A stretch of DNA of 64,000 bases from Nocardia niigatensis NBRC 100131 (GTDB lineage Bacteria > Actinomycetota > Actinomycetes > Mycobacteriales > Mycobacteriaceae): positions 62,001 to 126,000 of the forward strand of contig NZ_BAGC01000055.1 in assembly GCF_000308655.1 (NCBI RefSeq), in the 5' to 3' direction. A program made the translations under genes and the position numbers. Under the pieces are notes generated by a model, which saw only the letters and a program-made list of their open reading frames with translations, did not search any database and was not told the origin of the DNA. Numbering within the stretch: the stretch's first letter is position 1; every line of letters starts with the position of its first letter. Below, piece after piece: positions 33,125 through 41,674 of this stretch.

Positions 33125-34248
33125 CAGATTTCGACCATCTGATAGTCGGCTACACAGCCGCCGAGGTAGCGCAGGTGGTCGGTGGAGTCGCCGAGGGTGT
33201 GCTCGATGGCGGTGAGCCGCGCGGTGTAGTGGCCGACGGGGTATTCGTCGGTCATGCCGATGCCGCCGTGCAGCTGGATGGCTTCCTGCCCGATGTGCCT
33301 GGCGGAGCGCCCGATCCGCAGTTTGGCGCGGGAGGCCACGACCGGGTCGACGATGCCGTCTGCGAGTGACATGGACGCGTACATGCTCATGCCGCGGGCC
33401 AGTTCCAGCGACACGTACATGTCGGCGGCGCGCTGGGTCAGCGTCTGGAAGGTGCGCAGCGGAACGCCGAACTGCTTGCGGGTCTTCAGGTATTCCGCGG
33501 TGAGCCGCAGCGCCTCCTCCATCGCGCCGACGGCTTCGGCGCACAGCGCGGCCTGCGCGCCGGCCAGGGCGGCCTGGATGGCGGGGCGGGCGTCGGCCGG
33601 TTCGCCGAGCGGTTCGGCCGTGACGGCCTCGAATTCGATGTCCGCGCCGCGCAGTCCGTCGTGGGTGGCGTAGGCGGCGCGACGCACGCCGGGTTGGGCG
33701 GGGTCGACCAGGAACAGCCCGACGCCGTTGTCGAGGGCGGCGCTCACGATGAGCAGGTCGGCGCAATCACCATGCGAGACAGGGTGTTTGCGGCCGGTGA
33801 GGCGCCAGCCTCCTTCCTGCCACACCGCCTGGGTGGCGGTCTCGTCCGACGGCCACCGCAGTCCCGGTTCGCCGTGCGCGAAGGCGAGTTTGAGTTCGCC
33901 CTCGGCGATGCGCGGCACCAGGTCCTTGCGCTGGGCGTCGCTGCCGACGGCGGAGATGAGCCAGCCGGGCAGCAGCGCGCAGTCGAGCACGGGTTCGGGG
34001 GCCAGGGCTCGGCCGATCTCGGTCATGACGAGCATGGCCTCGATGGGTCCGGCGCCCATGCCGCCATCTTCCTCGGCGAAGGTCAATCCGAGCAGCCCGA
34101 TTTCGGCGAAGGTGGACCAGAGGGCGGCGTCCCAGCCGAGATCGGTGCCGATGACGGCGTTGCGGCGTTCGGGGGCGTAGCCGCGGGACAGCACGTCACG
34201 CACGGTGTCGCGCAGCATGTCCTGTTCGGGGGTGAGATCGAAATCCAT
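33124..34248 (-). CDS. acyl-CoA dehydrogenase, small/partner subunit type, 374 aa
   Basis: A FadE-type flavoprotein with the usual three parts: N-terminal helices (MDFDLTPEQDMLRDTV, AEIGLLGLTFAEEDGGMG), a middle barrel that is shortened, and a C-terminal helical domain with TRKQFGVPLRTFQTLTQRAADM and the FAD motif HIGQEAIQLHGGIGMTDEYP. The weak middle motif suggests the partner half of a heterotetramer, as in mycobacterial ChsE complexes that act on steroid or branched side chains. It follows the other FadE gene by nine bases and overlaps the dehydrogenase gene. Confidence 0.85.
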   Translation of the reverse strand: MDFDLTPEQDMLRDTVRDVLSRGYAPERRNAVIGTDLGWDAALWSTFAEIGLLGLTFAEEDGGMGAGPIEAMLVMTEIGRALAPEPVLDCALLPGWLISAVGSDAQRKDLVPRIAEGELKLAFAHGEPGLRWPSDETATQAVWQEGGWRLTGRKHPVSHGDCADLLIVSAALDNGVGLFLVDPAQPGVRRAAYATHDGLRGADIEFEAVTAEPLGEPADARPAIQAALAGAQAALCAEAVGAMEEALRLTAEYLKTRKQFGVPLRTFQTLTQRAADMYVSLELARGMSMYASMSLADGIVDPVVASRAKLRIGRSARHIGQEAIQLHGGIGMTDEYPVGHYTARLTAIEHTLGDSTDHLRYLGGCVADYQMVEI

Positions 34249-34257
34249 TGCGCTGCC

Positions 34258-35424
34258 TCACAGTCCGAGGATCGTCGAGGCGATGATGCCGCGCTGCACC
34301 TCGTTGGATCCTCCGTAGATCGATGTCTTGCGGTAGTTCAGATAGGTGGCGGTGCTGCGGCGGGCCCAGTCGGGGTGCGTTTCGTCCTCGCGCGCCACCG
34401 AATCCGGTCCGGCGACGTCGACCAGCAGCTCGGTGACGGCCTGCTGCAGTTCGGTGCCGCGCAGCTTCAGGATCGAGGAGACCGGGTTGGGTTTGCCGTC
34501 GGACGAGCCGGCGGCGACCCGCAGCTGCACCAGTTCCAGTGCGAGCAGCTCGTTTTCGAGCTCGGCGAGGCGGGTGGCGAAGAGCGGGTCCTCGAGCAGG
34601 GTCTGCTCGCCGAGCCGGGTCTGCTTCGCGTATTCCTTGGCCAGCCACAGCTTCACCTTGGTCTGGCCGACCGCGGCGATGCCGGTGCGCTCGTTGCCGA
34701 GCAGGAACTTGGCGTAGGTCCAGCCCTGATTCTCCTCGCCGACCAGCTGATTCGCGGGCACCCGGACGTTTTCCAGGAAGACCTCGTTGACCTCGTGGCC
34801 GCCGTCGATGAGCTTGATCGGCCGCACGGTCACGCCCGGGGTGTCGAGGGGGAACAGCAGCATGGAGATGCCGGCCTGCTTCTTGGGCGCGTCCGGGTTG
34901 GTGCGGGCCAGGCAGAACATCCAGTCGGCGGACTGCGCGGCGGTGGTCCAGGTCTTCTGCCCGTTGATCACGTAGCTGTCGCCGTCGCGGACCGCGACGG
35001 TGCGCAGCGAGGCCAGGTCCGAGCCCGCCTCGGGCTCGGAAAAGCCCTGGCACCACCAGATGTCGAGGTTGGCGGTGGGCGGCAGGAAGCGTTCCTTGAG
35101 CTCCTGGGAGCCGAAGTGCGCGATGACCGGGCCGATCATATTGGCATTGAAGGTGAGCGGTTCGGGCACCGAGGCCAGCTGCATCTCGTCGTGCCAGATA
35201 TGGCGCTGGATGGGGGTCCAGTCCTTGCCGCCCCATTCCACCGGCCAGTTCGGAGTGGCGAGCCCGTGCGCGTTGAGGATGCGCTGGGTGGTGACGATGT
35301 CGTCCTTGCTCAGTTCCTGGCCGTGCCGCTGCCGGTTGCGGATCTCGGCCGGGATCTCGCTCCGATAGAACGCGCGCAGCTCGTCGCGGAAGGCGAGCTC
35401 GTCGTCGGTGAGCGCTAGTTGCAT
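34258..35424 (-). CDS. acyl-CoA dehydrogenase, 388 aa
   Basis: A FadE-type acyl-CoA dehydrogenase, first gene of a three-gene operon. It has LATPNWPVEWGGKDWTPIQ near the start, the flavin/substrate loop WWCQGFSEPEAGSDLASLRT and the strand DSYVINGQKTWTTAAQ in the middle. The C-terminal NYRKTSIYGGSNEVQRGIIA ends the chain. The ATG at 35424 has GGAGG seven bases upstream. Together with the next gene it probably forms an alpha2beta2 enzyme for a bulky acyl-CoA; the exact substrate is not visible. Confidence 0.88.
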   Translation of the reverse strand: MQLALTDDELAFRDELRAFYRSEIPAEIRNRQRHGQELSKDDIVTTQRILNAHGLATPNWPVEWGGKDWTPIQRHIWHDEMQLASVPEPLTFNANMIGPVIAHFGSQELKERFLPPTANLDIWWCQGFSEPEAGSDLASLRTVAVRDGDSYVINGQKTWTTAAQSADWMFCLARTNPDAPKKQAGISMLLFPLDTPGVTVRPIKLIDGGHEVNEVFLENVRVPANQLVGEENQGWTYAKFLLGNERTGIAAVGQTKVKLWLAKEYAKQTRLGEQTLLEDPLFATRLAELENELLALELVQLRVAAGSSDGKPNPVSSILKLRGTELQQAVTELLVDVAGPDSVAREDETHPDWARRSTATYLNYRKTSIYGGSNEVQRGIIASTILGL

Positions 35425-35504
35425 GCGTTGACCTCCAGTTTCATGGCTGCACCTGCCATCGCCGGATATGATACACAGAGAGATAGATGTCTCAAATAGG
35501 GTTG

Positions 35505-35510
35505 TATACT
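35505..35510 (+). promoter_or_regulatory. -10 element (TATACT) in the fadE/patatin divergent region
   Basis: TATACT sits 34 bp before the patatin GTG, in a 120-bp region that is strikingly AT-rich for this genome. A TATCAT for the opposite direction lies near 35467-35472. The GAGAGATAGATGTCTC stretch between them could hold an operator for the nearby TetR protein. Confidence 0.45.
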
Positions 35511-35544
35511 CGAACGTCCACGCCAATCCCGAAGGGAGCCATCC

Positions 35545-36498
35545 GTGCCCGACCACGACCGCACACTCGGCGTCGGCGAGCTCATCGCCCGCCGGCATCG
35601 CGAGGGCAGCGCACCCGGGCAGCGCACCGACTCGCACCGCCTGGCCCTGGTCATCGAGGGCGGCTCGTCGCGCGGCGCGTATTCCCACGGCATGGCCATG
35701 GCCATCGAGGAACTGGGCGTACTGCCCTGCTTCGACGCGGTGTACGGGGCGTCGGCGGGCGCGCTGAACGCCGCCTGGCTGCTGTGCGGGCGCGCGATGG
35801 ATTCGCGGCGGGCCTGGAATCCCGAGGTGATCAATCGCGTGATCAATCCCGCCCGGGCCCTGCGCGGCGGCCGTGTGGTCGACACCGAGTACCTGGTGCA
35901 CACCGTGTACGAGCGCATCGTGCCGATGGATTTCCCTGCGATCCTGGCGAATTCGATCACCTTCCACCCCATGGCCACCGACGCAGACACCGGCGCGGCC
36001 GTCGATCTGCATCCGGAACTCAGCGATGTGGGCTCGGTACAGGCGGCGCTGCGCGCCTCGACCTGCCTGCCGATCCTGGCCGGGCGGCCGGTGACGATCG
36101 GAGCGCGCCGTTACGTCGATGCCGGGCTCTCCGAATCCGTCCCGGTGCGCACGGCATTGGCGCAGGGCGCGACCCGCGTCCTGGTGCTGCGCACCCGCCG
36201 TGACGGCGAAACCATGTGTCCTCCTTCGAGTCTGGAATCGCGGGTGGTCGCCCGCTTCCTGTCCCGGCACGCGCCGGGAACGGTCGGGCCGTGGCTCGAT
36301 CGGGTCGCGCGGCACCACAGCGACGAGCGGGATTTCGGCTCCGATCCGGCCGTGCTGCAGATCCGACCGCCGCATGACGCACCCGACATCGGCCGTGTCG
36401 ACCGCGATCCGGGGGTCCTCCAGCAGGCCCTCACCCTGGGACGCGCGGCCACCGCCGGCGCCCTGTCGGCATATCTGGCCCCTAAGCTGTCCGCGTGA
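35545..36498 (+). CDS. patatin-like phospholipase, 317 aa
   Basis: A Ser-Asp dyad lipid hydrolase. The oxyanion loop is EGGSSRGAYSHG (about residues 38-49), the nucleophile elbow YGASAGALNA gives the catalytic Ser at about 70, and the dyad Asp lies in YVDAGLSESVP near 195. There is no signal peptide, so it should act inside the cell or at the inner membrane face. The GTG has GAAGGGA upstream. It is divergent from the FadE operon and overlaps the TetR gene by four bases, linking lipid hydrolysis, beta-oxidation and the regulator. Confidence 0.87.
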   Translation: MPDHDRTLGVGELIARRHREGSAPGQRTDSHRLALVIEGGSSRGAYSHGMAMAIEELGVLPCFDAVYGASAGALNAAWLLCGRAMDSRRAWNPEVINRVINPARALRGGRVVDTEYLVHTVYERIVPMDFPAILANSITFHPMATDADTGAAVDLHPELSDVGSVQAALRASTCLPILAGRPVTIGARRYVDAGLSESVPVRTALAQGATRVLVLRTRRDGETMCPPSSLESRVVARFLSRHAPGTVGPWLDRVARHHSDERDFGSDPAVLQIRPPHDAPDIGRVDRDPGVLQQALTLGRAATAGALSAYLAPKLSA

Positions 36499-37079
36499 CG
36501 CGCGCGGAGGGAACCAGAGCACCGGGCCGGCCCGCCTCGGCCAGCCGGGACGACGTGCTCGAGGCCGCCATCGCAGTATTCCTGAGCGGAAAACGGGTGG
36601 ACGTCAATGCCATTGCCGCCCAGCTGGGAGTGGGCCGGGCCAGTATCTACCGCTGGTTCGGGTCCCGGGACGGCCTGCTCGGCGCGGCCGTGGCGCGGCA
36701 GCTGGAGAAGGTCGTGGCCCATGCCGATCGCCGTTCCCGCGGGTCGGGTGGCGAGCGGCTGACCGCGACGCTCAACCGCACCATCGATCTGATCGTCGAG
36801 AACGACGCGCTGCGTTCGTATTTCGACAACGAGTCCACCGCGGCCCTGAGCCTGGTCACCCGCGGTGACGGGATCGTGCACCAATCGGCGGTGGCCCTGG
36901 TCGAGCGGTTCATCGAACGCGCCGAATCGGAGGGCTACGTGCCTCCCATCGAGCGCGACACCCTGTCCTACGCCTTGGTCCGACTGTGGGAAGCGTTCCT
37001 CTACAACGATGCCGTGGCCGGCTTCCGCGGCGACGTGGACCGCCTGCGCAAGGTCCAGACCGCGCTACTGCGCGCCTGA
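36495..37079 (+). CDS. TetR-family transcriptional regulator, 194 aa
   Basis: Helix-turn-helix at about residues 20-62 (DVLEAAIAVFLSG, VDVNAIAAQLGVGRASIYRW, FGSRDGLLGAAV). The ligand domain resembles the QsdR subgroup (LRSYFDNESTAALSLVTRGD, EAFLYNDAVAGFRGD). GTG start overlapping the patatin stop (GTGA). It most likely controls the patatin and the divergent fadE operon in response to a fatty-acyl ligand; this is inferred from position. Confidence 0.87.
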   Translation: MTRAEGTRAPGRPASASRDDVLEAAIAVFLSGKRVDVNAIAAQLGVGRASIYRWFGSRDGLLGAAVARQLEKVVAHADRRSRGSGGERLTATLNRTIDLIVENDALRSYFDNESTAALSLVTRGDGIVHQSAVALVERFIERAESEGYVPPIERDTLSYALVRLWEAFLYNDAVAGFRGDVDRLRKVQTALLRA

Positions 37080-37084
37080 GTGCC

Positions 37085-38245
37085 TCACAGCGGCCCGGTG
37101 GCGATGAGGGGGACGAGTTGCTCGGCCGGGGTGCGGGCGCCGTGGTGGCCGACGAGGGCGGACTCCAGGGGCTCGAGGGCGGGGCGGACCAGAACCGCGT
37201 TGCCCTCGGCGACGGCGATGAGATCACCGATGCGGGTGGCGATCACCGCGGTGGGCGGGGTCGGCCCGAACCAGTGCTCGTCGAGCGCCTGCTCGCGGGT
37301 CACGACCGTCGCGTGTGGGGAAAGTTCAGCAGCCCAAGCTGATCGGGCGTCCGCCAGCGCCTCGGGGCGGCCGAGATAGACGTGCCGGACCCGCGCCTCG
37401 CCGCCGATCAGCTGGACGTCGCGGTGCAGTGCGGGCAGCGCGTCCAGGTCGATGACGGTGTCCGCGTGGATCATTCCGTGATCGCCGGTGATCAGCACCG
37501 TGCAGGTGGAGGGGAGTTCGGCGAACAGGCCGGCGAGGCAGGCGTCGATGTCGCCGAGAACCGCCAGCCACTGCGGTGATTCGGGTCCGTAGAGATGACC
37601 GTTGGCGTCGAGATCGGGGAAATAGGCGTAGGCGAAACGGGACGACGTGCCGGAATGCTGTGCGACAGCGAGTATTCCGGCGCGCAACTCGTCGAGGGTG
37701 ACGGCCGGGTGCAGGATGCCCGGCGCGCGGAAAGCGGCCCGGGTCAGGCCCGAGGTGCGCTGGTAGCCGGGCGTCACATAGTGCAGTTCGACCCCATCGG
37801 CGGCGAGGTCCTCGAGGCGGCTGGCGTGCTGCTGCACCGATTCCGGCGGGTAGGTGTCGCGGGCGTCCTCGCCGGTCGCGCTGTCGAGATTCCAGCGCAA
37901 CGCGTTCAGCAGGCGGGGACGGTCGGGACCGGGCAGGGCGAAGCTGTAACCGATGATGCCGTGGGTCGCGCAGGGCGCGCCGAGGGCGAGGCTCGCCAGG
38001 CTGGTCGCGGTGGTGGCGGGAAATCCGGCCGTGAGGGTCGTGCGGACGTGCGCGGCCAGGGTGGGCGCGATATCGCGGTGGCGGGCGAGGAGTTCCGCGC
38101 CCAGCCCGTCGATCAGCAGCACCACCACGTCCCGATTGGGCGCGAGACCCAGCGGATTGCGCTGGTCGAGGCCGAAGGACGCGGCGACGGACGGCAGGAG
38201 GTCGGCGAGCGCGGGCGGCGTCACCCCCGGTAGTGGACTGGCCAT
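37085..38245 (-). CDS. alkaline-phosphatase-superfamily phosphodiesterase, 386 aa
   Basis: A type I phosphodiesterase/nucleotide pyrophosphatase-like enzyme. The first metal ligand is in VVVLLIDGLGAELL (Asp about 46) and the nucleophile Thr in AGFPATTATSLASLA near 76-80. Further metal ligands are in YFPDLDANGHLYGPES and the ITGDHGMIHAD motif. No signal peptide is seen, so it is cytosolic or peripherally bound. The ATG has TAGAGT six bases upstream. It converges with the TetR gene with five bases between stops. Confidence 0.83.
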   Translation of the reverse strand: MASPLPGVTPPALADLLPSVAASFGLDQRNPLGLAPNRDVVVLLIDGLGAELLARHRDIAPTLAAHVRTTLTAGFPATTATSLASLALGAPCATHGIIGYSFALPGPDRPRLLNALRWNLDSATGEDARDTYPPESVQQHASRLEDLAADGVELHYVTPGYQRTSGLTRAAFRAPGILHPAVTLDELRAGILAVAQHSGTSSRFAYAYFPDLDANGHLYGPESPQWLAVLGDIDACLAGLFAELPSTCTVLITGDHGMIHADTVIDLDALPALHRDVQLIGGEARVRHVYLGRPEALADARSAWAAELSPHATVVTREQALDEHWFGPTPPTAVIATRIGDLIAVAEGNAVLVRPALEPLESALVGHHGARTPAEQLVPLIATGPL

Positions 38246-38251
38246 GCGCCG

Positions 38252-38257
38252 ACTCTA
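38252..38257 (-). promoter_or_regulatory. leaderless promoter -10 (TAGAGT) for the phosphodiesterase
   Basis: On the minus strand TAGAGT, six bases, ATG at 38245. Confidence 0.5.
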
Positions 38258-38270
38258 TTGATCTCGGCGC

Positions 38271-38276
38271 GATAAT
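38271..38276 (+). promoter_or_regulatory. possible leaderless promoter -10 (GATAAT) for the GNAT gene
   Basis: GATAAT, six bases, GTG at 38283; it lies back to back with the TAGAGT box of the phosphodiesterase. Confidence 0.4.
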
Positions 38277-38282
38277 TCACCG

Positions 38283-38885
38283 GTGTTCGATACCGCCGAC
38301 TTCTCGATCAAGCCCACCCTGACCGGCTCGAAAGTGATCCTGCGGCCGTTCTTTTCCGACGACCTCGACGCGATCGTGGCGGCACTGCGCGATCCCGACG
38401 TCCGCCGGCTCACCGGCAGCGTCCACGACGAGACCACCGACACCGCGCCGGAGGATCCGGCCGAACGACAGCGACTGAGCGACTGGTACGCCACCCGCGC
38501 AGCCCAGACCGACCGCCTGGACCTGGCCATCGTCGACATCGCCACCGGCCACTGCGTGGGCGAAGCGGTCCTCAACCAGTGGGATCCGGGCAATGCCGGC
38601 TGCAACTTCCGCATCCTGATCGGCCCGGCCGGCCAGGGCCGCGGCCTCGGCACCGAGGCGACCCGCCTCATCGTCGGCTACGGCTTCGAAAAACTCGCCC
38701 TGCACCGAATCTCCCTGGAGGTCTATGCCTTCAACCCCCGCGCCCGCCGCGCCTACGAGAAGGCCGGCTTCCGCCCCGAGGGCATCCTCCGCGAATCCCT
38801 CCGCTATGGCGACCAGTGGATCGACGCCACCGTCATGTCCATCCTCGCCCGCGAATGGGCCGAGCACCGCGGCCATCCCGCGTAA
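38283..38885 (+). CDS. GNAT acetyltransferase (RimJ/RimL type), 200 aa
   Basis: N-acetyltransferase of the RimJ/RimL group. The first strand carries GSKVILRPFFSDDLDAIVAA. The acetyl-CoA loop is GPAGQGRGLGTEATRLIVGY (Q/RxxGxG/A motif). The final strand-helix is HRISLEVYAFNPRARRAYEKAGF. RimJ/RimL-like proteins modify ribosomal proteins, but the group also includes small-molecule and antibiotic acetyltransferases. Promoter probably leaderless. A long hairpin follows. Confidence 0.85.
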   Translation: MFDTADFSIKPTLTGSKVILRPFFSDDLDAIVAALRDPDVRRLTGSVHDETTDTAPEDPAERQRLSDWYATRAAQTDRLDLAIVDIATGHCVGEAVLNQWDPGNAGCNFRILIGPAGQGRGLGTEATRLIVGYGFEKLALHRISLEVYAFNPRARRAYEKAGFRPEGILRESLRYGDQWIDATVMSILAREWAEHRGHPA

Positions 38886-38898
38886 CCGGGTCCCGATA

Positions 38899-38932
38899 CG
38901 CGAAAACCGTCTCCGGGGAGGCGGTTTTCGCG
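38899..38932. terminator. bidirectional terminator
   Basis: CGCGAAAACCGTCTCC pairs with GGAGGCGGTTTTCGCG (16 bp, one wobble) around a 2-nt loop, between the GNAT gene and a convergent small reading frame. The GGTTTTCGCG and CGCGAAAACC arms give U-runs in both directions. Confidence 0.8.
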
Positions 38933-38943
38933 TTGCGGGCGAA

Positions 38944-39048
38944 TCAGGCCAGGCCCCACGCCTCGAGCAGGTAGGTGACGTTGGCGGCGAGCGCGGTCAC
39001 GCTGTTGGCCAGGTCGAGGGCGGCGGAACCGAGATTGACGATAGGCAT
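38944..39048 (-). CDS. 34-aa small protein
   Basis: A minus-strand frame from ATG 39048 to TGA at 38944 encodes a protein that begins MPIVNLGSAALDLANS and ends NVTYLLEAWGLA. It is amphipathic or weakly hydrophobic, with no charged cluster. It is placed exactly between a strong terminator and a promoter-like AT-rich stretch (39045-39070), which makes a real short gene plausible. No family known to me. Confidence 0.45.
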   Translation of the reverse strand: MPIVNLGSAALDLANSVTALAANVTYLLEAWGLA

Positions 39049-39178
39049 GATTCCAAATCTTTCGGGCCGGGTACATGTTGCAGACCCACTGTATTAACGT
39101 CGGTCGACCGCCAGCATCATGCATCGACTCACGGTGCCGGCCGGGTGTAATGCGGCGCACAGGGGAATCGGGTGCGGC

Positions 39179-41575
39179 TCAATCCCGTTCGGGCAGGCGC
39201 AGACGCTTCAGGGACAGCGCGTTCAAAGCCACGATGATGCTGGACCCCGACATGGACATGGCGGCGATCTCCGGGCGGAGCGTGAAACCGAAGGCGGGCT
39301 CGAAGACACCGGCCGCGATGGGCAGAGCCAGGCTGTTGTAGCCGACCGCCCAGGCCAGGTTCTGATGCATCTTGCGCAGTGTGCCGCGGCCGATACGCAG
39401 GGCGGTGGGCACGTCCAGCGGGTCGGAGCGCATGAGCACCACGTCGGCGGTCTCGATGGCGACGTCGGTGCCGGCGCCGATGGCGACGCCGAGATCCGCC
39501 TGGGCCAGGGCGGGGGCGTCGTTGACACCGTCGCCGACCATGGCGACTTTCCTTCCGGCGGACTGCAATTCGACGATCTTGGCGGCCTTGTCGCCGGGCA
39601 GCACCTCGGCGATGACGGTGTCGATGCCGAGTTCGGCGGCGATGCGCTCGGCTGTCGCCTGGTTGTCGCCGGTCAGCATCACCACCTCGACGCCCATATC
39701 GTGCAGGTCCGCAACGGCTGTGGCGGAACTCTCGCGCGGGGCGTCGGCAATGCCGATGACGGCGGCCGGCTTGCCGTCGACGGCGGCCAGCACCGCGGTC
39801 CGGCCCGCACCCGCAACCCGGTCGCGGGCCGCCGCCAGCTCGCCCAGGTCGATGCCCTCGCGGTCGAGCAGGCGGCGATTGCCGATGACCACGCGGCGGC
39901 CGTCCACGGTGGCGATCGCGCCGTGGCCGGGGACGTTCTCGAAGTCCACCGCGCGAGCGTCGGTGGGGCCGTGCTCCTTGGCGTAGCGGACCACGGCGTC
40001 GGCCAGCGGATGCTCGGATTCACGTTCCACGGCGGCCAGCAGAGATAGCAGATCGGTCTCGGAAATACCAGGGCCGCTGACGATTTCGGTGACCTCCGGC
40101 TCGCCCTTGGTGAGGGTGCCGGTCTTGTCCAGCACCACGGTCCGGATGCGCGCCGAACTCTCCAGCGCCATCGCGTTCTTGAACAGCACACCGCGTTTCG
40201 CGCCCAGGCCGGTGCCGACCATGATGGCGGTCGGGGTCGCCAGGCCGAGGGCGTCCGGGCAGGTGATGACCACGACGGTGATGGCGAACAGGATGGCCTT
40301 GGCGAAGGTCGCGCCCGCCAGCAGCCACACCGCGAGGGTGAGCGCACCGCCGATCAGAGCGACCAGCACCAGCCAGAAGGCCGCGCGGTCGGCCAAGCGC
40401 TGGCCGGGCGCCTTCGAATTCTGGGCCTGCTGCACCAGATTCACGATCTGCGCCAGCGCGGTGTCCGCGCCGATCCTGGTGGCGCGCACCCGCAGCGTGC
40501 CGTTCTCGTTGAGGGTCGCGCCGATCACCGCCGAGCCCGGCTCCTTGTGCACCGGCAGGCTCTCCCCGGTCACCATGGACTCGTCGACCTCACCTGCCCC
40601 GTCCTCGACCACGCCGTCCACCGCGATCTTCGAGCCGGGGCGCACCAGCAGTAGATCGCCAACTTTCACGTCGGCCGTGGGTATTTCGACCTCCTGTCCG
40701 TCCCGGATCACCACCGCCCGCGGCGGCGCCAGATCCAGCAGGGTGCGAATCGCGTCATTGGCCCCGCCCCGCGCCCGCATCTCGAACCAGTGGCCGAGCA
40801 GCACGAAGGTCGCCAGCATGGTGGAGGCCTCGTAGAACACCTCCCCGCCGCCGGTCAGCGTAATGGCAAGGGAGTACAGCCATCCAGCCCCGATGCCGAC
40901 CGCGACCAGCACCATCATGTCCAGCGTCCGCGCCTTCAGCGCCGTCCATGCCCCGGTGAAGAAGATGGTCGCCGAGTAGCAGATCACCGGCAGACTGAGG
41001 ATCAATTCCCAGATGTCCGAACGCATTCCGAACGGCACCGGCAGATGCCACCCGAACATCTCGGTCGCCATCGGCGACCACAGCATCACCAGCACCGAGA
41101 ACACGGCCGCAACCAGGAACCGATTCCGCATATCGACGGCCATGTCCGCCATGGACATTTCCCCGTGCCCGCCGTGCCCCATCGCATGCTCCATCCCGGC
41201 CGTCCCCGCCATCCCGGCGTGATCCATGCCGGCGTGCACGTCGTGGTCCATGGCCGTCTGTGCCGCATGGTCCGAATCCGCTTGCGCCGCATGGTCCATG
41301 GCCGCCGCGGGTTCGGCGAGGGGGTCGCAGACGTGACTGGGGACGGATTGGCCGGCGCAGTGCAGGCCGCATTCCCGGATCCAGGTGCGGAGGTCGGCGA
41401 CGGAGGTGCGGGCCGGGTCGAAGGTGACAGTGGCGGTTTGGGAGACGGGGTTGGGGTCGACGGTGAGGACGCCCGCGCGGCGGCCGAGGACCGACTTCAC
41501 CACGGTCTGCTGGCTGGCCCAGTGCAGGCCCCGGACGTCCAGGACCGCGGTCCGCTGCTCGCTCTGCCGATCCAT
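39179..41575 (-). CDS. copper-type P1B ATPase with variant CPD motif, 798 aa
   Basis: A heavy-metal exporting P-type ATPase. The N-terminal domain (1-65) has the HMA fold pattern but its metal loop reads GLHWASQQ, without the usual CxxC. A linker at about 93-146 is packed with His and Met (MDHAAQ, MDHDVHAGMDHAGM, MGHGGHGEM). The catalytic parts are intact: TGES near 337, the phosphorylated Asp in DKTGTLTKGEPE near 485, and MVGDGVNDAPAL. The membrane metal site is TCPDALGLATP at about 438-448, CPD instead of the CPC of copper ATPases. Copper is favoured by the linker and the operator at 41618; metal specificity is uncertain. Confidence 0.85.
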   Translation of the reverse strand: MDRQSEQRTAVLDVRGLHWASQQTVVKSVLGRRAGVLTVDPNPVSQTATVTFDPARTSVADLRTWIRECGLHCAGQSVPSHVCDPLAEPAAAMDHAAQADSDHAAQTAMDHDVHAGMDHAGMAGTAGMEHAMGHGGHGEMSMADMAVDMRNRFLVAAVFSVLVMLWSPMATEMFGWHLPVPFGMRSDIWELILSLPVICYSATIFFTGAWTALKARTLDMMVLVAVGIGAGWLYSLAITLTGGGEVFYEASTMLATFVLLGHWFEMRARGGANDAIRTLLDLAPPRAVVIRDGQEVEIPTADVKVGDLLLVRPGSKIAVDGVVEDGAGEVDESMVTGESLPVHKEPGSAVIGATLNENGTLRVRATRIGADTALAQIVNLVQQAQNSKAPGQRLADRAAFWLVLVALIGGALTLAVWLLAGATFAKAILFAITVVVITCPDALGLATPTAIMVGTGLGAKRGVLFKNAMALESSARIRTVVLDKTGTLTKGEPEVTEIVSGPGISETDLLSLLAAVERESEHPLADAVVRYAKEHGPTDARAVDFENVPGHGAIATVDGRRVVIGNRRLLDREGIDLGELAAARDRVAGAGRTAVLAAVDGKPAAVIGIADAPRESSATAVADLHDMGVEVVMLTGDNQATAERIAAELGIDTVIAEVLPGDKAAKIVELQSAGRKVAMVGDGVNDAPALAQADLGVAIGAGTDVAIETADVVLMRSDPLDVPTALRIGRGTLRKMHQNLAWAVGYNSLALPIAAGVFEPAFGFTLRPEIAAMSMSGSSIIVALNALSLKRLRLPERD

Positions 41576-41617
41576 GTCGCACTCCTCCGCCGACGGGCCT
41601 CGCCACCCTCGACGATA

Positions 41618-41632
41618 TACCCCACAGGGGTA
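41618..41632 (-). promoter_or_regulatory. CsoR-like copper operator upstream of the P-type ATPase
   Basis: TACCCC-ACA-GGGGTA is a perfect 15-bp palindrome within ATACCCCACAGGGGTAAT, matching actinobacterial CsoR operators (TACCCnnnGGGTA type). It overlaps GTATATC, a possible -10 for the ATPase, so a repressor bound here would block transcription. No csoR gene is in the window. Confidence 0.65.
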
Positions 41633-41674
41633 ATCCGCAGCGATCCGGTGCGGGGTATGGCCGTCGGGGAGGCT

